This document shows positions 20,595 through 33,307 of a stretch of 64,000 nt of DNA, in pieces. The position numbers were made by a program, and so were the translations under genes. How positions within the stretch are numbered: position 1 is the stretch's first letter; every line of letters begins with the position of its first letter. The notes under the pieces were generated by a model. The model searched no databases and was not told the origin of the DNA. It saw only the letters and a list, made by a program, of their open reading frames with translations. Location: NCBI RefSeq assembly GCF_000003195.3, contig NC_012870.2:620001-684000 (forward strand), read 5' to 3'. This DNA is from Sorghum bicolor (Eukaryota; Streptophyta; Magnoliopsida; Poales; Poaceae).

Positions 20595-23500
20595 ATGGTC
20601 ATCGTTCTAGCTTCCGCGGCCGTGCCTGAAGGCCTCACATTCACCGTCGGCCAGATCACGTGGACGACGCACGGCGGCGGTCTCACGACCACGGTTTCGG
20701 AAGGAACCCAGATCCAATCTGGGATGACGGCGGCATCGGCTCCGACCACGTGGATGCTGGCACCGAGCACCCGACCGCCGCTTCCGCACTACAAGGGAAA
20801 GAAGATCGACGGCTCGGATCTTCTCCGAGCACTTGATCGCGCTGATTCCAAGCTTCTCGAAGCTTCCCAACTAGTAGATGGGATCTCTCGTCAACCTGAT
20901 CAAGCCGCACAAACGGATTTTTCCAACTCCTACCGGCCGACTCATGTCGTCACACACGAACAGCTGGGAACGTCTCTGACGATAACCTCCACCCCCTCGG
21001 GACGGTCCGTCAAGATCAAGGAGGAAGGTTATCCTTGCGGTCTGAACAACTCGGCCTCTCTCTACTCACGGCACATCCAATTCCTTTTTAACGAGGCAGG
21101 TTGGCTGCCAAAGTGGAGCGGTCGACCAGCTCGTCACTACGTCAACATGGTGACGATCCGAGAACTACGAGACGGCCAGGCTTCCAGTACAAATTCGAGC
21201 ACCGGTTCCGTTCCCACTGAAGTCATAAACTCCGAGGACGAGGACTACGACCTGGATTTGCCACCATATCCTCCGGGTTTCTCTCGTTTCCCAGTCTTCC
21301 CACCCCGGTGAGGAGACATTATTTTCAACGTCAGCGCCGACGAGCCGGTTGTTGATGGAGAAACAGACGAGCAGAGGCTGCTCCGCGAGCAGCGCAATGC
21401 CGACCGCGCCTGACGACGTGCAGACGAGGGACGCCAACTACCGCTGCATAATCTCACCGACGCTTTCGCCATGGTCGGGGATCAGCCAGTCTACAAAACA
21501 CCAAGCGCCAACGTGGCTGTCGCCATGGCCAACTTAGATCGACTCCCTGATACTCCCGAATGCCAGGGCGTCCGATCCAGCGTTTGAGCACATCTGATCG
21601 CCACAATGGGACAGACAGCCACCCTGCTCAAAAGAGTCCAAGCTATCTCCTACACAGAGGTCTCCTCCGACCAGAGTCGTCGTAGCCGGACCTCACCACA
21701 ACCCAGCCGGCACCACCGCAGCCGTTCCCCCAACAATCATCGAAAAGATTCATGACGTGACGATGGTGGTCGGGATGCTGGGGGCCATCGCGAGCAGAAT
21801 CGCGGGCGTGGTCCGGAAGTAAACCAGCACAGGGATCTTCGATACAACATCCCTCCCAAAGACGCCCGAGACCGCATCAACAGGCGCGCCACAGAGAGAG
21901 CAGTCCACGAAAACCTGCGTCGTATTGAGTACGACGCAACGCACGGCCCCCGGGCCTGAGACAGTTCTCTTCACATCTCCGCCAGGTCGTATGGCCCCGC
22001 AATTTCAAGCTCGAGAAACTCAAAAAATACGACGGCAAGGAAAACCCAGAAAACTGGATCACTCTTTACGAGATCGCCGTCCGATCAACAGCAGGAGACG
22101 AGCACGTCATGGCCAACTACTTCCCAATAGTCCTGGACCAGGATGGTCACCAGTGGCTCCTTGGCCTGCCCGAGGACTCTTTTGACTCTTGGGAAGAACT
22201 ACGCCAGGCTTTCATCGACAACTTCATCGCCACATGCGAGCAGCCTGGGAACAAGTACGACCTCGAAAGGATAAGGGACAGGAAAAATGAGCCTCTGCAC
22301 GATTACATCCGACGATTCTCGGATATGCGCCTTAAGATCCCGAAGATTTCCCACGACGAGGCCATATCTGCTTTCATCAAGGGGCTACGCTTCCATGAAG
22401 CACTGAGGAACAAGCTGCTGCGCAAAAGGCCAACAACGATGGCCGAGCTCCTCGCCACGGCTAAAAATTACGCCGACGCTGACGACGCAGAAAAACTCAT
22501 CCGAGACGATGCGAGAGGTCCCGACCAGCCTCCTGGACGAGATGATAGTCGAGGTCGTTTTGACAACAGGAACCATCGTCGCCCCGACAACCGAGAAGGC
22601 TGGGACAAGCGGCGTGACAATCGTGACGACTTCAGAGGCAAGCGCCCTCGCGACCACGACCACGAGGTGAATACGGTCAAGCGTCCCAATGCGCGGCGAG
22701 ACTACCAGGAAGACTACAACAAGACGTTGAAGGGACCATGCCAACTACATCCAAAATCCATCCACACAATGGAGGAATGTCGTGTCCTAAAAAACATCTA
22801 CACACGGCGGGCTGCTCAAGACGACCCCGCCAAGAAAAAGGGGAAACAGGACGGGCGCGATCACGAAGATGAGGACGAGGACCAGGACAGAGACCCACGA
22901 CACCAGTATGTCAGCCCTACTGACGCGGTCCACTCCATCATTGGGGGAAAGGTCTCCATCGAATCTAAGCGAGAAAGAAAGCTCTTAAAGAGAGCCTGCC
23001 TCAACATAGACAGCACGGATGGCCTGATTGCAGACCCGAAATTTCCTCCCTGGTCACACAGGGAAATCTCCTTCAGCAGGAAGGACCAGTGGGCCGCTAT
23101 CCCGGAGTCAGGACATTTCCCTCTAATCTTGGATCCTTGCATCGACAGCGTCAGATTCGAGCGCGTGCTCGTCGACGGGGGAAGCTCCATTGACATCCTT
23201 TTTCGCAATAGCTTGCCTGCTCTCAAGCTAACCCCGGCACAGCTAAAGCCCTACGATGCTCAGTTCTGGGGAGTCTTGCCAGGTCAAAGTTCAGTGCCCC
23301 TCGGACAGATAACACTGCCTGTCCAATTCGGCACGTCCGACCACTTTCGAACAGAGTTCGTCAACTTCGTGGTCGCCGACTTCGACGGAACCTACCACGC
23401 CATACTGGGCCGACCATCGCTGACGAAGTTCATGGCAGTTCCACATTACTCATATCTAGTCCTCAAAATGCCTACAGAGAAGGGCGTCCTAACTGTCAGA

Positions 23501-23746
23501 GGCAATGTATACACCGCATATACTTGCGAGGAGGAGAGTTTCAAGATCACTGAAGCAATTGATCTTTCAATTCGCATGGCAGAGACAGCAACCCAAGCTG
23601 CACAGCTACCTCCCGACCAGCTCTGACTACCCGAGCAGGAGACCGCCAGGAAGAATTCAAAATCCAAGGAGCACAAGGAAGTACAGCTGGTCGAAGGCAG
23701 CCCCGAGAAGACGGCACTCATTGGGGCCAACCTGGACCCTAAATAG
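20595..23746 (+). pseudogene. gag-pro: Disabled gag-protease of Tat copy 2
   Basis: Aligns with the open copy-1 frame from the ATG at 20595. In-frame stops: TGA at 21309, 21411, 21585, 21753 and 23624. A 1-bp deletion near 21950 shifts the frame. At four of the five stops copy 1 has CGA, and at 21753 it has CGG, so all can be explained by cytosine transitions, the 21753 site needing one on each strand. The capsid domain (from about 22000) and the protease VDGGSS motif (near 23175) are still readable. The final TAG at 23744 corresponds to the TAG in copy 1 and is probably the element's normal stop, not damage. Confidence 0.9.
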
Positions 23747-26700
23747 GAAGACGCGCTCGTCAGGTTTCTAAGAGACAACGTAAGCGTTTTCGCATGGAAA
23801 CCCGCGGACATGCCCGGCGTCCCACGAAACCTGATCGAGCACTCCTTAAATGTCTCGAAGACCGCAAGACCCATCAAGCAAAAGCTACGACGGTTCGCTC
23901 GTGACAAAAAGGAGGCTATTAGGATAGAAATAACACGGCTTCTAGCAGCCGGATTCATAAAAGAAGTGTATCTCCTGATTGGCTCGCCAATCCGGTTCTT
24001 GTACGCAAAAAGAATAATGAATGGAGAATGTGCGTTGATTACACTGATCTCAATAAAAAATGTCCTAAAGATCCTTTTGGTCTCCCTCGCATCGACGAGG
24101 TGGTCGACTCAACAGCCGGATGCGAACTCCTCTCTTTTCTAGACTGCTACTCTGGTTATCACCAGATCTCGCTAAAGGAAGATGATCAGATCAAAACATC
24201 TTTCATTACTCCTTTCGGCGCATACTGCTACACGACTATGTCCTTCGGACTCAAAAATGTCGGAGCCACCTATCAACGGGCCATCCAGCAATGCCTCCAC
24301 GACGAGATTCGCGATGACCTCGTCGAGGCTTATGTAGACGATGTCGTCGTCAAAACAAGGGACGCAAGCACCCTAATCGACAACTTAGACCGAACCTTCA
24401 AGGCACTAAACAAATACAAGTGGAAACTTAACCCCAAAAAGTGTATCTTTGGGGTCCCTTCTGGTCTACTACTCGGCAACGTCGTCAGCCGCGACGGCAT
24501 ACGACCGAATCCCTCAAAAGTCAAAGCAGTGCTCGATATGCGACCACCCAAGAATGTCAAGGACATTCAGAAGGTCACCGGATGTATGGCCGCCCTCAGC
24601 CGCTTCATCTCTAGAATAGTAGAAAAAGGCCTTCCCTTCTTCAAACTCTTGAAGGCGTCGGAAAAATTCTCCTGGACAGAGGAAGCTGACGCTGCGTTCG
24701 CCCAGCTCAAGACTTTCCTCACCTCACCGCCTGTCCTCACAGCGCCTCAGCCCAATGAAGACCTACTTCTTTACATTGCAGCAACTGACAGGGTCGTCTC
24801 CACGACAATAGTGGTCGAGCGAGACGAGCCAGGCCACGTCTACAAGGTCCAGAGACCCGTCTATTTCATAAGCGAAGTCTTAAATGAGTCCAAGGCCAGA
24901 TACCCGCAAATACAGAAGCTCATATACGCCATTCTAATAACGTCGAGAAAGCTAAAGCACTACTTCGACGGCCATCGGGTCCTGGTAACCACCAATTTCC
25001 CTCTTGGGGATATTCTGCGCAACAAAGACGCCAACGGCAGAATTGTAAAATGGGCAATGGAGTTATGCCCATTCTCCCTGGACTTCCAGAGCCGCACAAC
25101 AGTTAAATCTCAGGCCCTGGTCGATTTCATCGCAGAGTGGACGGATCTTAACGAGCCTCCTGTCTCTGACGTCTCCGACCCCTGGTCAATGTTCTTCGAC
25201 GGGTCCTTGAACATCAACGGCGCCGGTGCTGGGATACTTTTCGTGTCGCCTAACAAGGACAAATTGTGTTACGTCCTTAGGATCCTTTTTTCGGCGTCAA
25301 ACAATGTCGCTGAATACGAAGCATGCCTACATGGCATACGACTAGCGGTTGAGTTGGGAGTCAAACGCCTCTACGTCCACGGCGACTCCGCTTTGGTTAT
25401 CAACCAGCTCAACAAGGAATGGGACGCAACCCACGAGAAGATGGATCTCTACTGCAAAGAAATCCGCAAATGGGAATCCAACTTCTATGGCATAGAGTAC
25501 ATCCACGTGGTCGGAGACAAGAACCAGGCAGCGGATGCGCTGTCAAAGTTAGGGTCATCTCGGGCCCAGATCCCGCGAGGTGTTTTCGTCCAGGACATCC
25601 ATGAGCCAAGTGTGGGCATAGACATGATCGAAAAGCAACCTATTGAGGCAATGCTCATAGACGATGCTACTTCGACAACCAATAGCCGTGATTGGCGCAC
25701 CCCGTTCATCAGATATATATCGGACGGGTCAGGCTTTTAGGATAAAGCGGAGAATGAGCGCCTCATTCGACGATCAATGAATTACATACTGGTGGACGGC
25801 AAACTTATGCGAAAAATGCAAGTTCTGAAGTGCTGCTCAAATGCATATCCCAAGATGATGGCATCAAGCTCCTAGACGACATACATGCCGGATCCTGCGG
25901 CAACCATGCTGCCTCCAGAACGCTGGTCGGGAAGGCTTTCCGAGCAGGTTTTTACTGGCCTACCGCTGTCACCGACGCAGAAAAACTGGTCCGACATTGT
26001 GAAGGATGCCAGTTCTTCGCCAAAAGGACCCACGTACCTGCTCATGAGATTCAAACTATCCCGTCATCCTGGCCTTTCGCTTGCTGGGGCCTCGACATGA
26101 TCGGGCCATTTAAACTGGCCCCTGGCAACTTCAAGTTCGTCTTCGTGTTAATCGACAAGTTCTCAAAGTGGATCGAATACATGCCACTGGTCAAAGCAAC
26201 CTCCGAGAAGGCTGTGGAGTTCCTCAATCAAATCATACATAGATTCGGGATCCCCAACAGTATAATCACCGACTTGGGTACTCAGTTCACTGGCACTATA
26301 TTTTGGGACTTCTGCGATGACAGAGGCATAGTCATAAAATACGTGTCAGTAGCTCACCCACGAGCAAACTGTCAAGTCGAGCGCGCGAACGGAATGATCA
26401 TTGATGCCCTAAAGAAAAGGTTGTACACCGAGAACGACAGAGCACCTGGTCGATGGATGAAAGAGTTACCGGCTGTGATCTGGGGTCTCCGAACACAGAC
26501 TAGTCGGAACACGGGGGTGTCACCCTACTTCATGGTTTACGGCACCGAGGCAGTGCTGCCGTCTGATATAACCTTCGGGTCTCCAAGAATTGAAAACTTC
26601 GACCAGTCAACAGCCGACAGTGCGAGGGAGCTCGAAATTAACTGCATGGAGGAAAAGCGTCTAAATTCATGTCTTCGAACAACAAAGTATCTTGCAGCCA

Positions 26701-26930
26701 TCAGACGGTACCACAACAGGAACGTCAAGGATCGTTCTTTCATGGTCGGCAATCTGGTACTCAGGTGGAGAACAAGCCAGGAAGGAATGCACAAGCTATC
26801 CACACCCTGGGAAGGACCCTTTGTGGTCGCCGAAGTCACACGTCCCACATCCTACAGATTGGCGTATCCAGACGGAACACGCGTGCCTAATTATTGGCAC
26901 ATAGACAAACTGCGCCGTTTTTATCCATAA
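23747..26930 (+). pseudogene. pol: Disabled pol of Tat copy 2
   Basis: RT, RNase H and integrase can be followed in three frames. 1-bp deletions near 23970 and near 25810 shift the frame, and TAG at 25738 replaces a CAG codon of copy 1. The longest open piece is 24028-25740 (RT with YVDD, RNase H); integrase continues at 25830-26930. The conserved integrase motif reads RANCQVERANG, with a Gly-to-Cys change beside the catalytic Glu. The frame ends at the same TAA position as copy 1. Confidence 0.9.
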
Positions 26931-27224
26931 GTTCCAGTAACTTTTGCTTGTAAGTTTCTTATAATTGGCAATAATAAAAGTTTTCCTTTTTCGCTATACT
27001 TTGTTTACACGCAGAGCTTTCGACGAGAACAATAATGTCCTCTGCGACGGAGATTCTTAACGACTATCAATCAAACACAGTGATACATCACTCAGATAAC
27101 TTTACAGCGCTCAAAATAATGGTCATGACAAAATCAAACTTTATTACAAACTTTACATACAAAGTTTACAATAAACACCCTGACGGGCGGTCACTAGTCT
27201 ACTCCTACAGACTATCCTACTGGC

Positions 27225-30200
27225 CTACTGCTCGGGCTGATCACCCGCCTGGCCTTGCTGCCCGGACGAAGGGGTCGGGGCCACCGGCGCCTGGCTGGTC
27301 GAGACCGCAGGCGTCGATCGCCCATCTCCGGCAATAGACGCCCCCGACAACTCCCTGGCCGACCTGTCTGAACCCGGCTGGTCTGGGGGAGTAGCCGTCC
27401 CGCATAGGTTGATGTCGTCGATCACCGTCGACGACAAGTCTAGCAGACCAGCCCGAAGGTCGTCCGCCTCCTGCGAGCCGACTTCCTTGGGGTACCCCCT
27501 CTCCAGCCTGGACAAGTCGACCAGGAGATAGTGAGCGCGCACCATGCTGAGGACATGCGCGCCGGCGAACTCCTCGGCGTCCTTCACGAACTGCTGGAGC
27601 CAATCCCACGCCCGTTGCGCCTTCTCGACTGGCGTCAGCTTCGGGCACGGGGCTGGTCTTCTGGAAGCTCGGGGCTGATCAGGTCCAGGACCGGGGCTAC
27701 TCCTTTCCAAAGCCTAATGCAGTTAGTCTTCGAGGAGTCCCGATCCTTGACCAGCTCGTCTAAGTGCTTCTTGGTATTCACCTTGAACACTACAAATCAA
27801 GCAAGAGGTCAGCCTAAGCACAATGAAAGGAATGTTGAGCAGCCAAATAAAGGGGGACGGCACGGTTATTACCAGACAACTCCCGGTTCCTCTGGCCTAG
27901 CTCCTCCCCTGCTCGGCGCCCGGCCTCCAGCGCCCCGGCAAGCTCTCGACCGAGCTGCTCTTTTTCTTGTCGGAGGCGCGCAACCTCTTCCTCCAAGTCT
28001 ACAAGAACACTTTCCTGATCAGCAGAACTAATCACACGGCTATATACAGCTGCTCGGAGTGTGCGACAGACCTGTCCTCTGCCGATACTGGTCGGCTAAA
28101 CGCCGAGTAAGCTCGAGACAGCGCTCTTCCTGAGCACTCATCTCGGCTACCTTCTCCCAACTTCTGACCGAAGACGGTCCACCTCCGCGGACAAGGCCTT
28201 GTTCTCGGCCACAATGCCCTCGATTTGGTCGAAGCACCTTTTCTGGTACTTCGCCGTTTTCATCGCGCCCTGCAAAGAAGAACATATGTCGACCACAGGA
28301 ACACCGCACATAAGTGTCGAGCAGCACTCAGGAGCACTTACCTTAACCTCGTCCACGAGACGCTTGGCCGCACGCTCCACCCGCGCGGCCTCTTCCGTCT
28401 TCGCGAGCTCCTCGTGTCCAATAAAGTGGTCCTCGCGTTGGCGCCACACGTAGACGTGTTGGCGGCCGTCACGGGGACGACTCTGGATTTCCTCCACGTC
28501 GTCAGAGGCCGCCCGGGGCTCCTCGTTCCCCGCACTGCCTCTGGCTTCGGTCGTGGGCATCACTGACCCCTGGTCCAGGCTAGGGGAGCCTACGGGCGAA
28601 GAGGCCCCTCCTTGGGGCGGTGTTGGAACTCTCCCTTCTTCGGCTGGAGGAGTCGGGACTCTGTCTTCCTCCCCCACAACATTACTCGGGGGAGGGGTCC
28701 TCGCTGCCTCTTCATCCCTTGTCGAGGTGCTCGCCGTGGCACCCGCCGGGGCCGGTTGTTCCTCGGCGCTTGTTGCAGCGGTCGCCGCCGCAGGCTGCTC
28801 CGTGGCCTGTGGCGCGGCGTCTCCAGCGGCGGCAACAGGCTCGGCCGTCCTCTATTCAGCGGCCTGGTCGGGGTTGACGTCCGACGCCGCGCTAAACAAC
28901 AAAACGACATTTAAACAATGCCAGAAACAGCAACAAAAAATAGAACGTCGCAGCGCGTAAGTTAAGCACTTACAGGTCGAATCGTCGGTGTGTTGTGGTG
29001 AACCTCCTCCTGGTCCTACCGGTTGGCGCCTGCGCTCCGTCTCTGCGACGCGCGATGCAGGAGGGTCGCTGGCCACCCGACCAGTAGTGGTCGGCGCTAC
29101 GTTCGGTCGACTGTGCGGTCTCCGGACCAGAGAAGGCGCGGCTTCTTCCTCCTCCTTGTCGTCATCGGCGATCCAGACGAGTCGACGGCGCTTCGGTGCC
29201 TGACTGCTCTCCGCCGGCAGCGCCTCTTCGGGGGAGGGGTCTGCCGCCATCGGCCTTTTCCCCGCCACCCTGTCCTCGATGGTCGGGGCGGGGCGGGCCT
29301 GCTCCTCCTCACTGCTGGTGTACCGAGCACACCGAGCAGCGTCATCCTCCGGCGGATCTTCCCCCGCGGGATTCTCCATCCCAGGTGCCAGTGACACGTA
29401 CACTGTGCACCGGTCAACATCTCCGATCTGCAAAAGTAACAAAGGCAAGTCAGCAGCTGGAAAGAACAAAAACTAAGGAGGCACAATCAGTAAGTAACGT
29501 TACCTTAGGAGCTGGTCGCCCCAGCTTGAAGGCCTGCACCCGATCACTACCACGGATGAGGCTCCCGTCCGCAAAGTTGAACAGCTCGTTCAACAGCTGC
29601 TGCACCTCCGCCTTCTCCAAGATCTCAGGCGTCATCCTGGTCGGATCCTGGCTTCCAGCGTACTCGTACGCCGAGTGCACCCTCTTCTGGCAGGGCATCA
29701 CCCGACGACAAACGAAGTTGCCGACCACTCCTAGCCCGTCCAAACACGACCAGTCTATCAGCTTCATCATGTCCGCTACTTGGCCGGTGAACTCTGGGTG
29801 GTCGGTCCAACTGACCCTCTTCTCGGGGATGTACCCCACGTCGCAGAAAGTGGAGCTGCCCGGCTCTTCCCTGACGTAAAACCACTTCCTGTACCATTCG
29901 GTGAGGGAAGTGTTCCATGGGCAGCTTAGATACCGGTTCTTCATCCCGTCACGAAGATTGAGGTATACTCCACCTGCAATCTTGGAGCCTCCAACTGCTC
30001 CCTTCTTCCTTAAATAGAAAAGATAACGGAAAAGATCGAATGCGGCTCTATGCCAACATAGGCCTCGCACAGATGAATGAAGGTGGAGAAGGATTGATTT
30101 CGGGTGCAGATTGCAGATCCCGATCTCATAGTACAAGAGAAGCCCCTGAAGAAAGGGATGGACAGGAACCCCAAAACCCCTCTTGAGAAAATCTTCGAAC

Positions 30201-30385
30201 ACTACAATCTCACCAGCGCGGGGGTCGGGGTAGCTCTCCCCCTCTGGTGCCCTCCAGCCGCCGAGCTCTGGGCTGTGCAGTAGCCCCATGTCGACGAGGT
30301 CACTGAGGGACTTCACAGTGCTTCGGGACTTTTTCCATTCCTTGGCCATCAGCTCGGCCCTCTTCTTGGAGTCGCTCTTCGCCAT
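27225..30385 (-). pseudogene. Disabled six-exon antisense gene of Tat copy 2
   Basis: Homologue of 6651-9771. Exons 1-4 on the minus strand: 30385-29504, 29427-28974, 28891-28342 and 28269-28072; two further exons follow down to 27225. Splice sites are kept although intron lengths and sequences differ (intron 1 is 76 bp versus 69 bp). This argues that the introns are real. Damage: a 1-bp deletion near 29040 in exon 2, a TAG in exon 3 (near 28852) replacing CAG, and a 1-bp deletion near 28160 in exon 4. Exon 1 also has 1-bp and 5-bp deletions about 70 bp apart (30038-30108) that cancel. The Transposase_28-type N-terminus and the coiled coil are still recognisable. Confidence 0.8.
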
Positions 30386-30496
30386 TGGCGATGCAAGAGT
30401 GACTGCGAGCTAGGAGGATGTAGGTGGTTGTAGAAGGCAAGAGCGGAAAGCTTGAAGGCAATGGCAGGGTAAGCAATGCGGGGGTACTGTCAGGAT

Positions 30497-30504
30497 TTTA
30501 TAAA
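30497..30504 (-). promoter_or_regulatory. TATA box of the antisense gene, copy 2
   Basis: Minus-strand TTTATAAA about 112 bp before the ATG at 30385, the same spacing as in copy 1. Confidence 0.55.
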
Positions 30505-30795
30505 CCACAACTCCACCCCTCCCACTTCCCGCATTCTTGGGAAGTGGGCGGGCCCAACGGCGGACGCGGCGCTTCGATTTTCAATAATTATCGGCAGTTA
30601 ATGCGGCGGCCTTTTTGTATAATTGATGGTTTCCTTTTCTCAAACCGCGCAAAGGGCGGCTGCACAGTTACCAGGCGCAACTTTTCACGCAACCATCTGA
30701 CATTACGTCAGGAGGTCTCGTCACGTCAATCATTTACGTGATAAGATTTTTTCAAAATAAACAGACAAAAATTGGTGGAGGGTCAACATTCCTGT

Positions 30796-31183
30796 GGACT
30801 GTGCCGACCACCGAGCACAATATGCTCGGGGACTGGTCGCCCAGTCTGTCAACTCGGAAATCCAGGGACTGCACCGACCACCGAGCACTGTATGCTCGGG
30901 GACTGGTCGCCCAGTCTGCTAGCTCGGTAATCCAGGGACTGCACCGACCACTGAGCACTGTATGCTCGGGGACTGGTCGCCCAGTCTGCTAGCTCGGTAA
31001 TCTGGGGACTGCACTGATCACCGAGTACTGTATGCCCGGGGACTGATCGCCCAGTCTGTTAGCTCGGGAATCTGGGGGCTGTACCAATCACCGAGCATTG
31101 TACGCTCGGGGACTGGTCGACCAGCCCGCCAAATTGATAAGTCTATCCGATAGTAAACGAGTATGAGATGCTCGGGGACTGGA
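30796..31183 (+). repeat. 70-bp tandem array in the 3' UTR of copy 2 (~5.5 units)
   Basis: Units start at 30796, 30866, 30936 and onward at 70-bp steps. They carry the same CTCGGGGACTGG core as copy 1, but the variable part reads ACTGTATGCTCGG rather than ACTCGACGCTCGG. The arrays are therefore homogenised within each element. Confidence 0.9.
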
Positions 31184-31657
31184 TAATTTTAGTTTTTTAG
31201 ACCTTGCTACAAGGCTCATTCTTCGCCTTCCAGCAAGCTCGGGGACTACATCGGTACGATGCATCTGGCGATGCATCTCAGTTTCAAAATCTCTTTGAGG
31301 ACTTTTCTTTTGACCCTGGCACCACGTGCCTACGTCACCTACTGCCAGGCTCGGGGACTAAGTGGACACACTTCACCTTGCGGTGAATTTGTTTGTTTAA
31401 TGGCATACTTTGCTATACAGAAAAGTAAAGTGGGCACACTTCATCGGAAAAGAAATATTTTTTCTTAAGAGCACCATGCATTCTTCGAACAACTGGCTTC
31501 TTCGATGATGATGTTGATCAAATGTCTTTGGATTTGGTCAAAATACCGTTGCAACTGTTTGGGCAACTTTCATGCTAATTGGAGACGTCAAGTTTCACTA
31601 GTCGAAGAAGCTTAAGACGGCGTGTTGCTTCACAATACATGGTGCTCGGGGACTAGC
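31184..31657 (+). other. 3' UTR and PPT-like motif of copy 2
   Basis: Non-coding, collinear with 10626-11095. CTCGGGGACT occurs near 31238, near 31350 and immediately before the LTR (31643-31657). Confidence 0.6.
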
Positions 31658-32117
31658 TGTGGGGGTATAAACCCCTATACCCTTACGGCTAGATTTGGGC
31701 CAGAAGGCTTGGCCCATTACGAGACAAGCTCGAGGCTTGATCCGACAGCTCGGAGTTTCGTGCAAGGAAACAAGGCGTGGAGATCAAGCAGGATTCTAGT
31801 CGGTTAGAATAGAAATTGATATCGAACTATCCATGGCAATTGTAACCGACTAGGATTAATTTCCAGATCTGTAACCCTGCCCTCCGGACTATATAAGGAG
31901 AGGCAAGGGACCACCCTAGGACATATTATTCTCTCAACACAAATCAATACAACCAGACGCAGGACGTAGGTATTACGCCAACTTGGCGGCCGAACCTGGA
32001 TAAAAAGCTTGTCCGTGTCTTGTGTAACCATCGAGTTCGTAGTTTGCGCACCGTCTACCGACAAACTACTACCGTGGGTATACCCCAAGGTAGACTGCCG
32101 ACCAGCTTTCGTCGACA
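31658..32117 (+). repeat. 3' LTR of Tat copy 2
   Basis: 460 bp, TGTGGG to GTCGACA, followed at once by the target duplication ATGTC. Confidence 0.95.
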
Positions 32118-32122
32118 ATGTC

Positions 32123-32460
32123 CCATTTCGATCGGCCAGAGTTGTTTTTTCTCCTTTCCTTGAGTTAAGGTTTTGGTGCGTGTTAATGTTCCAATCCAAC
32201 CGCCTAGAGATGTATTTCTTTCTTTTGCTCAGCGTGAGGTTCATCTACTTTTTAATATAATCGGCAACTTTCGTGTTTGATTAATTTCATAGATCAACAC
32301 TTTGCATAGTTTTTTCTGCCAATTAAGCCCGGACAATTAAGCTCGGACGAACAATTCAGCCGACCTTATCACATAGTATGTGAGATCTCGACAAATAGTT
32401 TGTCGACCGTACGGAACGGTCCATCCGAACCCACGGACGCCCACTCTTCACCTAGAGTAA
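32123..32460. other. Continuation of the repeat interrupted by Tat copy 2
   Basis: Joins the sequence left of 20080. It contains the TTTAATATAATCGGCAACTT tail near 32255. No gene. Confidence 0.4.
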
Positions 32461-32825
32461 GGCCTTGTTTAGTTTGAGAAAATTTTTGGATTTTGATACT
32501 GTAGCACTTTCGTTTGTTTGTGGCAAATATTATCCAATCATAGACCAACTAGGATCAAAAGATTCGTCTCGCGATTTACAGGCAGGGACGGAGCCAACGC
32601 ACGGGCAGGCCGTGCTCGAGCCCCCCCTACGGCTCCTGAGTACGTAGAGCACCTCTAGAGCCCCTCCATAAAATTTTACGTATACATATAAAGAATAGGA
32701 AGGGCTGAAACGTTTTGGGCCAATTTTATAGAGAATAGAGCATTATTAAGTCAAAGCCCAAGGCCCAATAGTGAAAAAAAACTTTCAATCATCAAATCCA
32801 GTATCCACCGTAACCCTGCTCCCCA

Positions 32826-33195
32826 TTGCGACTCGTAAATTTCACGGCGGCGCCGCGGCGGCGGGCGGCTCCCTGCGGCCCTCGCGGACGGCGGCGTTGG
32901 GCGGCGCAGCTCCTGCAGCGGCAGCGCTGCACTGCTGCAACCAGGCGCAGGCGAGCAGGTGCCAGCAGGCGAGCAACCAGGAGCAGGCGAGCAACCAGGC
33001 GCGGCGGCCGGCGAGCATAGCGCAACCACCTCCTCTATTTCGGCGCGTCGCAGTCGCTGCTCGCCGGAGCGGCGGAGCCCACCTCCACTCCAGTCTCCAC
33101 GCAGCAGCTGCAGGGCTGCAGGCTGCAGGCCAGCAGGCAGCAGGGGGCGCAGCGAGCACAACAGCCAGCGCCCAGCGCCGAGCGGAGCAGCCAGG
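32826..33195 (+). promoter_or_regulatory. GC-rich 5' leader of the hAT transposase gene
   Basis: A CpG-dense, CAGGCGAGCA-repetitive stretch inside an otherwise AT-rich element, upstream of the transposase ATG. CAG|GTGATA at its end and TTTTTAG before the ATG suggest a 5' UTR intron of about 105 bp (near 33195-33299). Confidence 0.45.
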
Positions 33196-33307
33196 TGATA
33201 TTTTTAACTGTGAATATCTTATTCTTTTGTAAGACTAAGTCCCTGATTCAAAGATTAAATGTTTTTATGTTTGATTCATGATATATTTTAATTTTTAGAT
33301 TTTTACA

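Larger units (their letters stand above)
20085..32117 (+). mobile_element. Tat-lineage Ty3/gypsy retrotransposon, copy 2, full length, TSD ATGTC
   Basis: 12,033-bp element flanked by the direct repeat ATGTC at 20080-20084 and 32118-32122. It belongs to the same family as copy 1 with the same internal order. The two LTRs differ by about 9 substitutions and one 2-bp indel over ~460 bp by hand count (~2%). At the 1.3e-8 per site per year often used for grass LTRs, this is roughly 0.75 million years. All three genes carry stops or frameshifts, so it is non-autonomous although structurally complete. Confidence 0.96.

Noticed and set aside
32771..33232. Ala/Gln/Arg-rich frames in the hAT leader
   Set aside because: Several overlapping frames on both strands reflect GC-rich repeats; the transposase ATG lies downstream.
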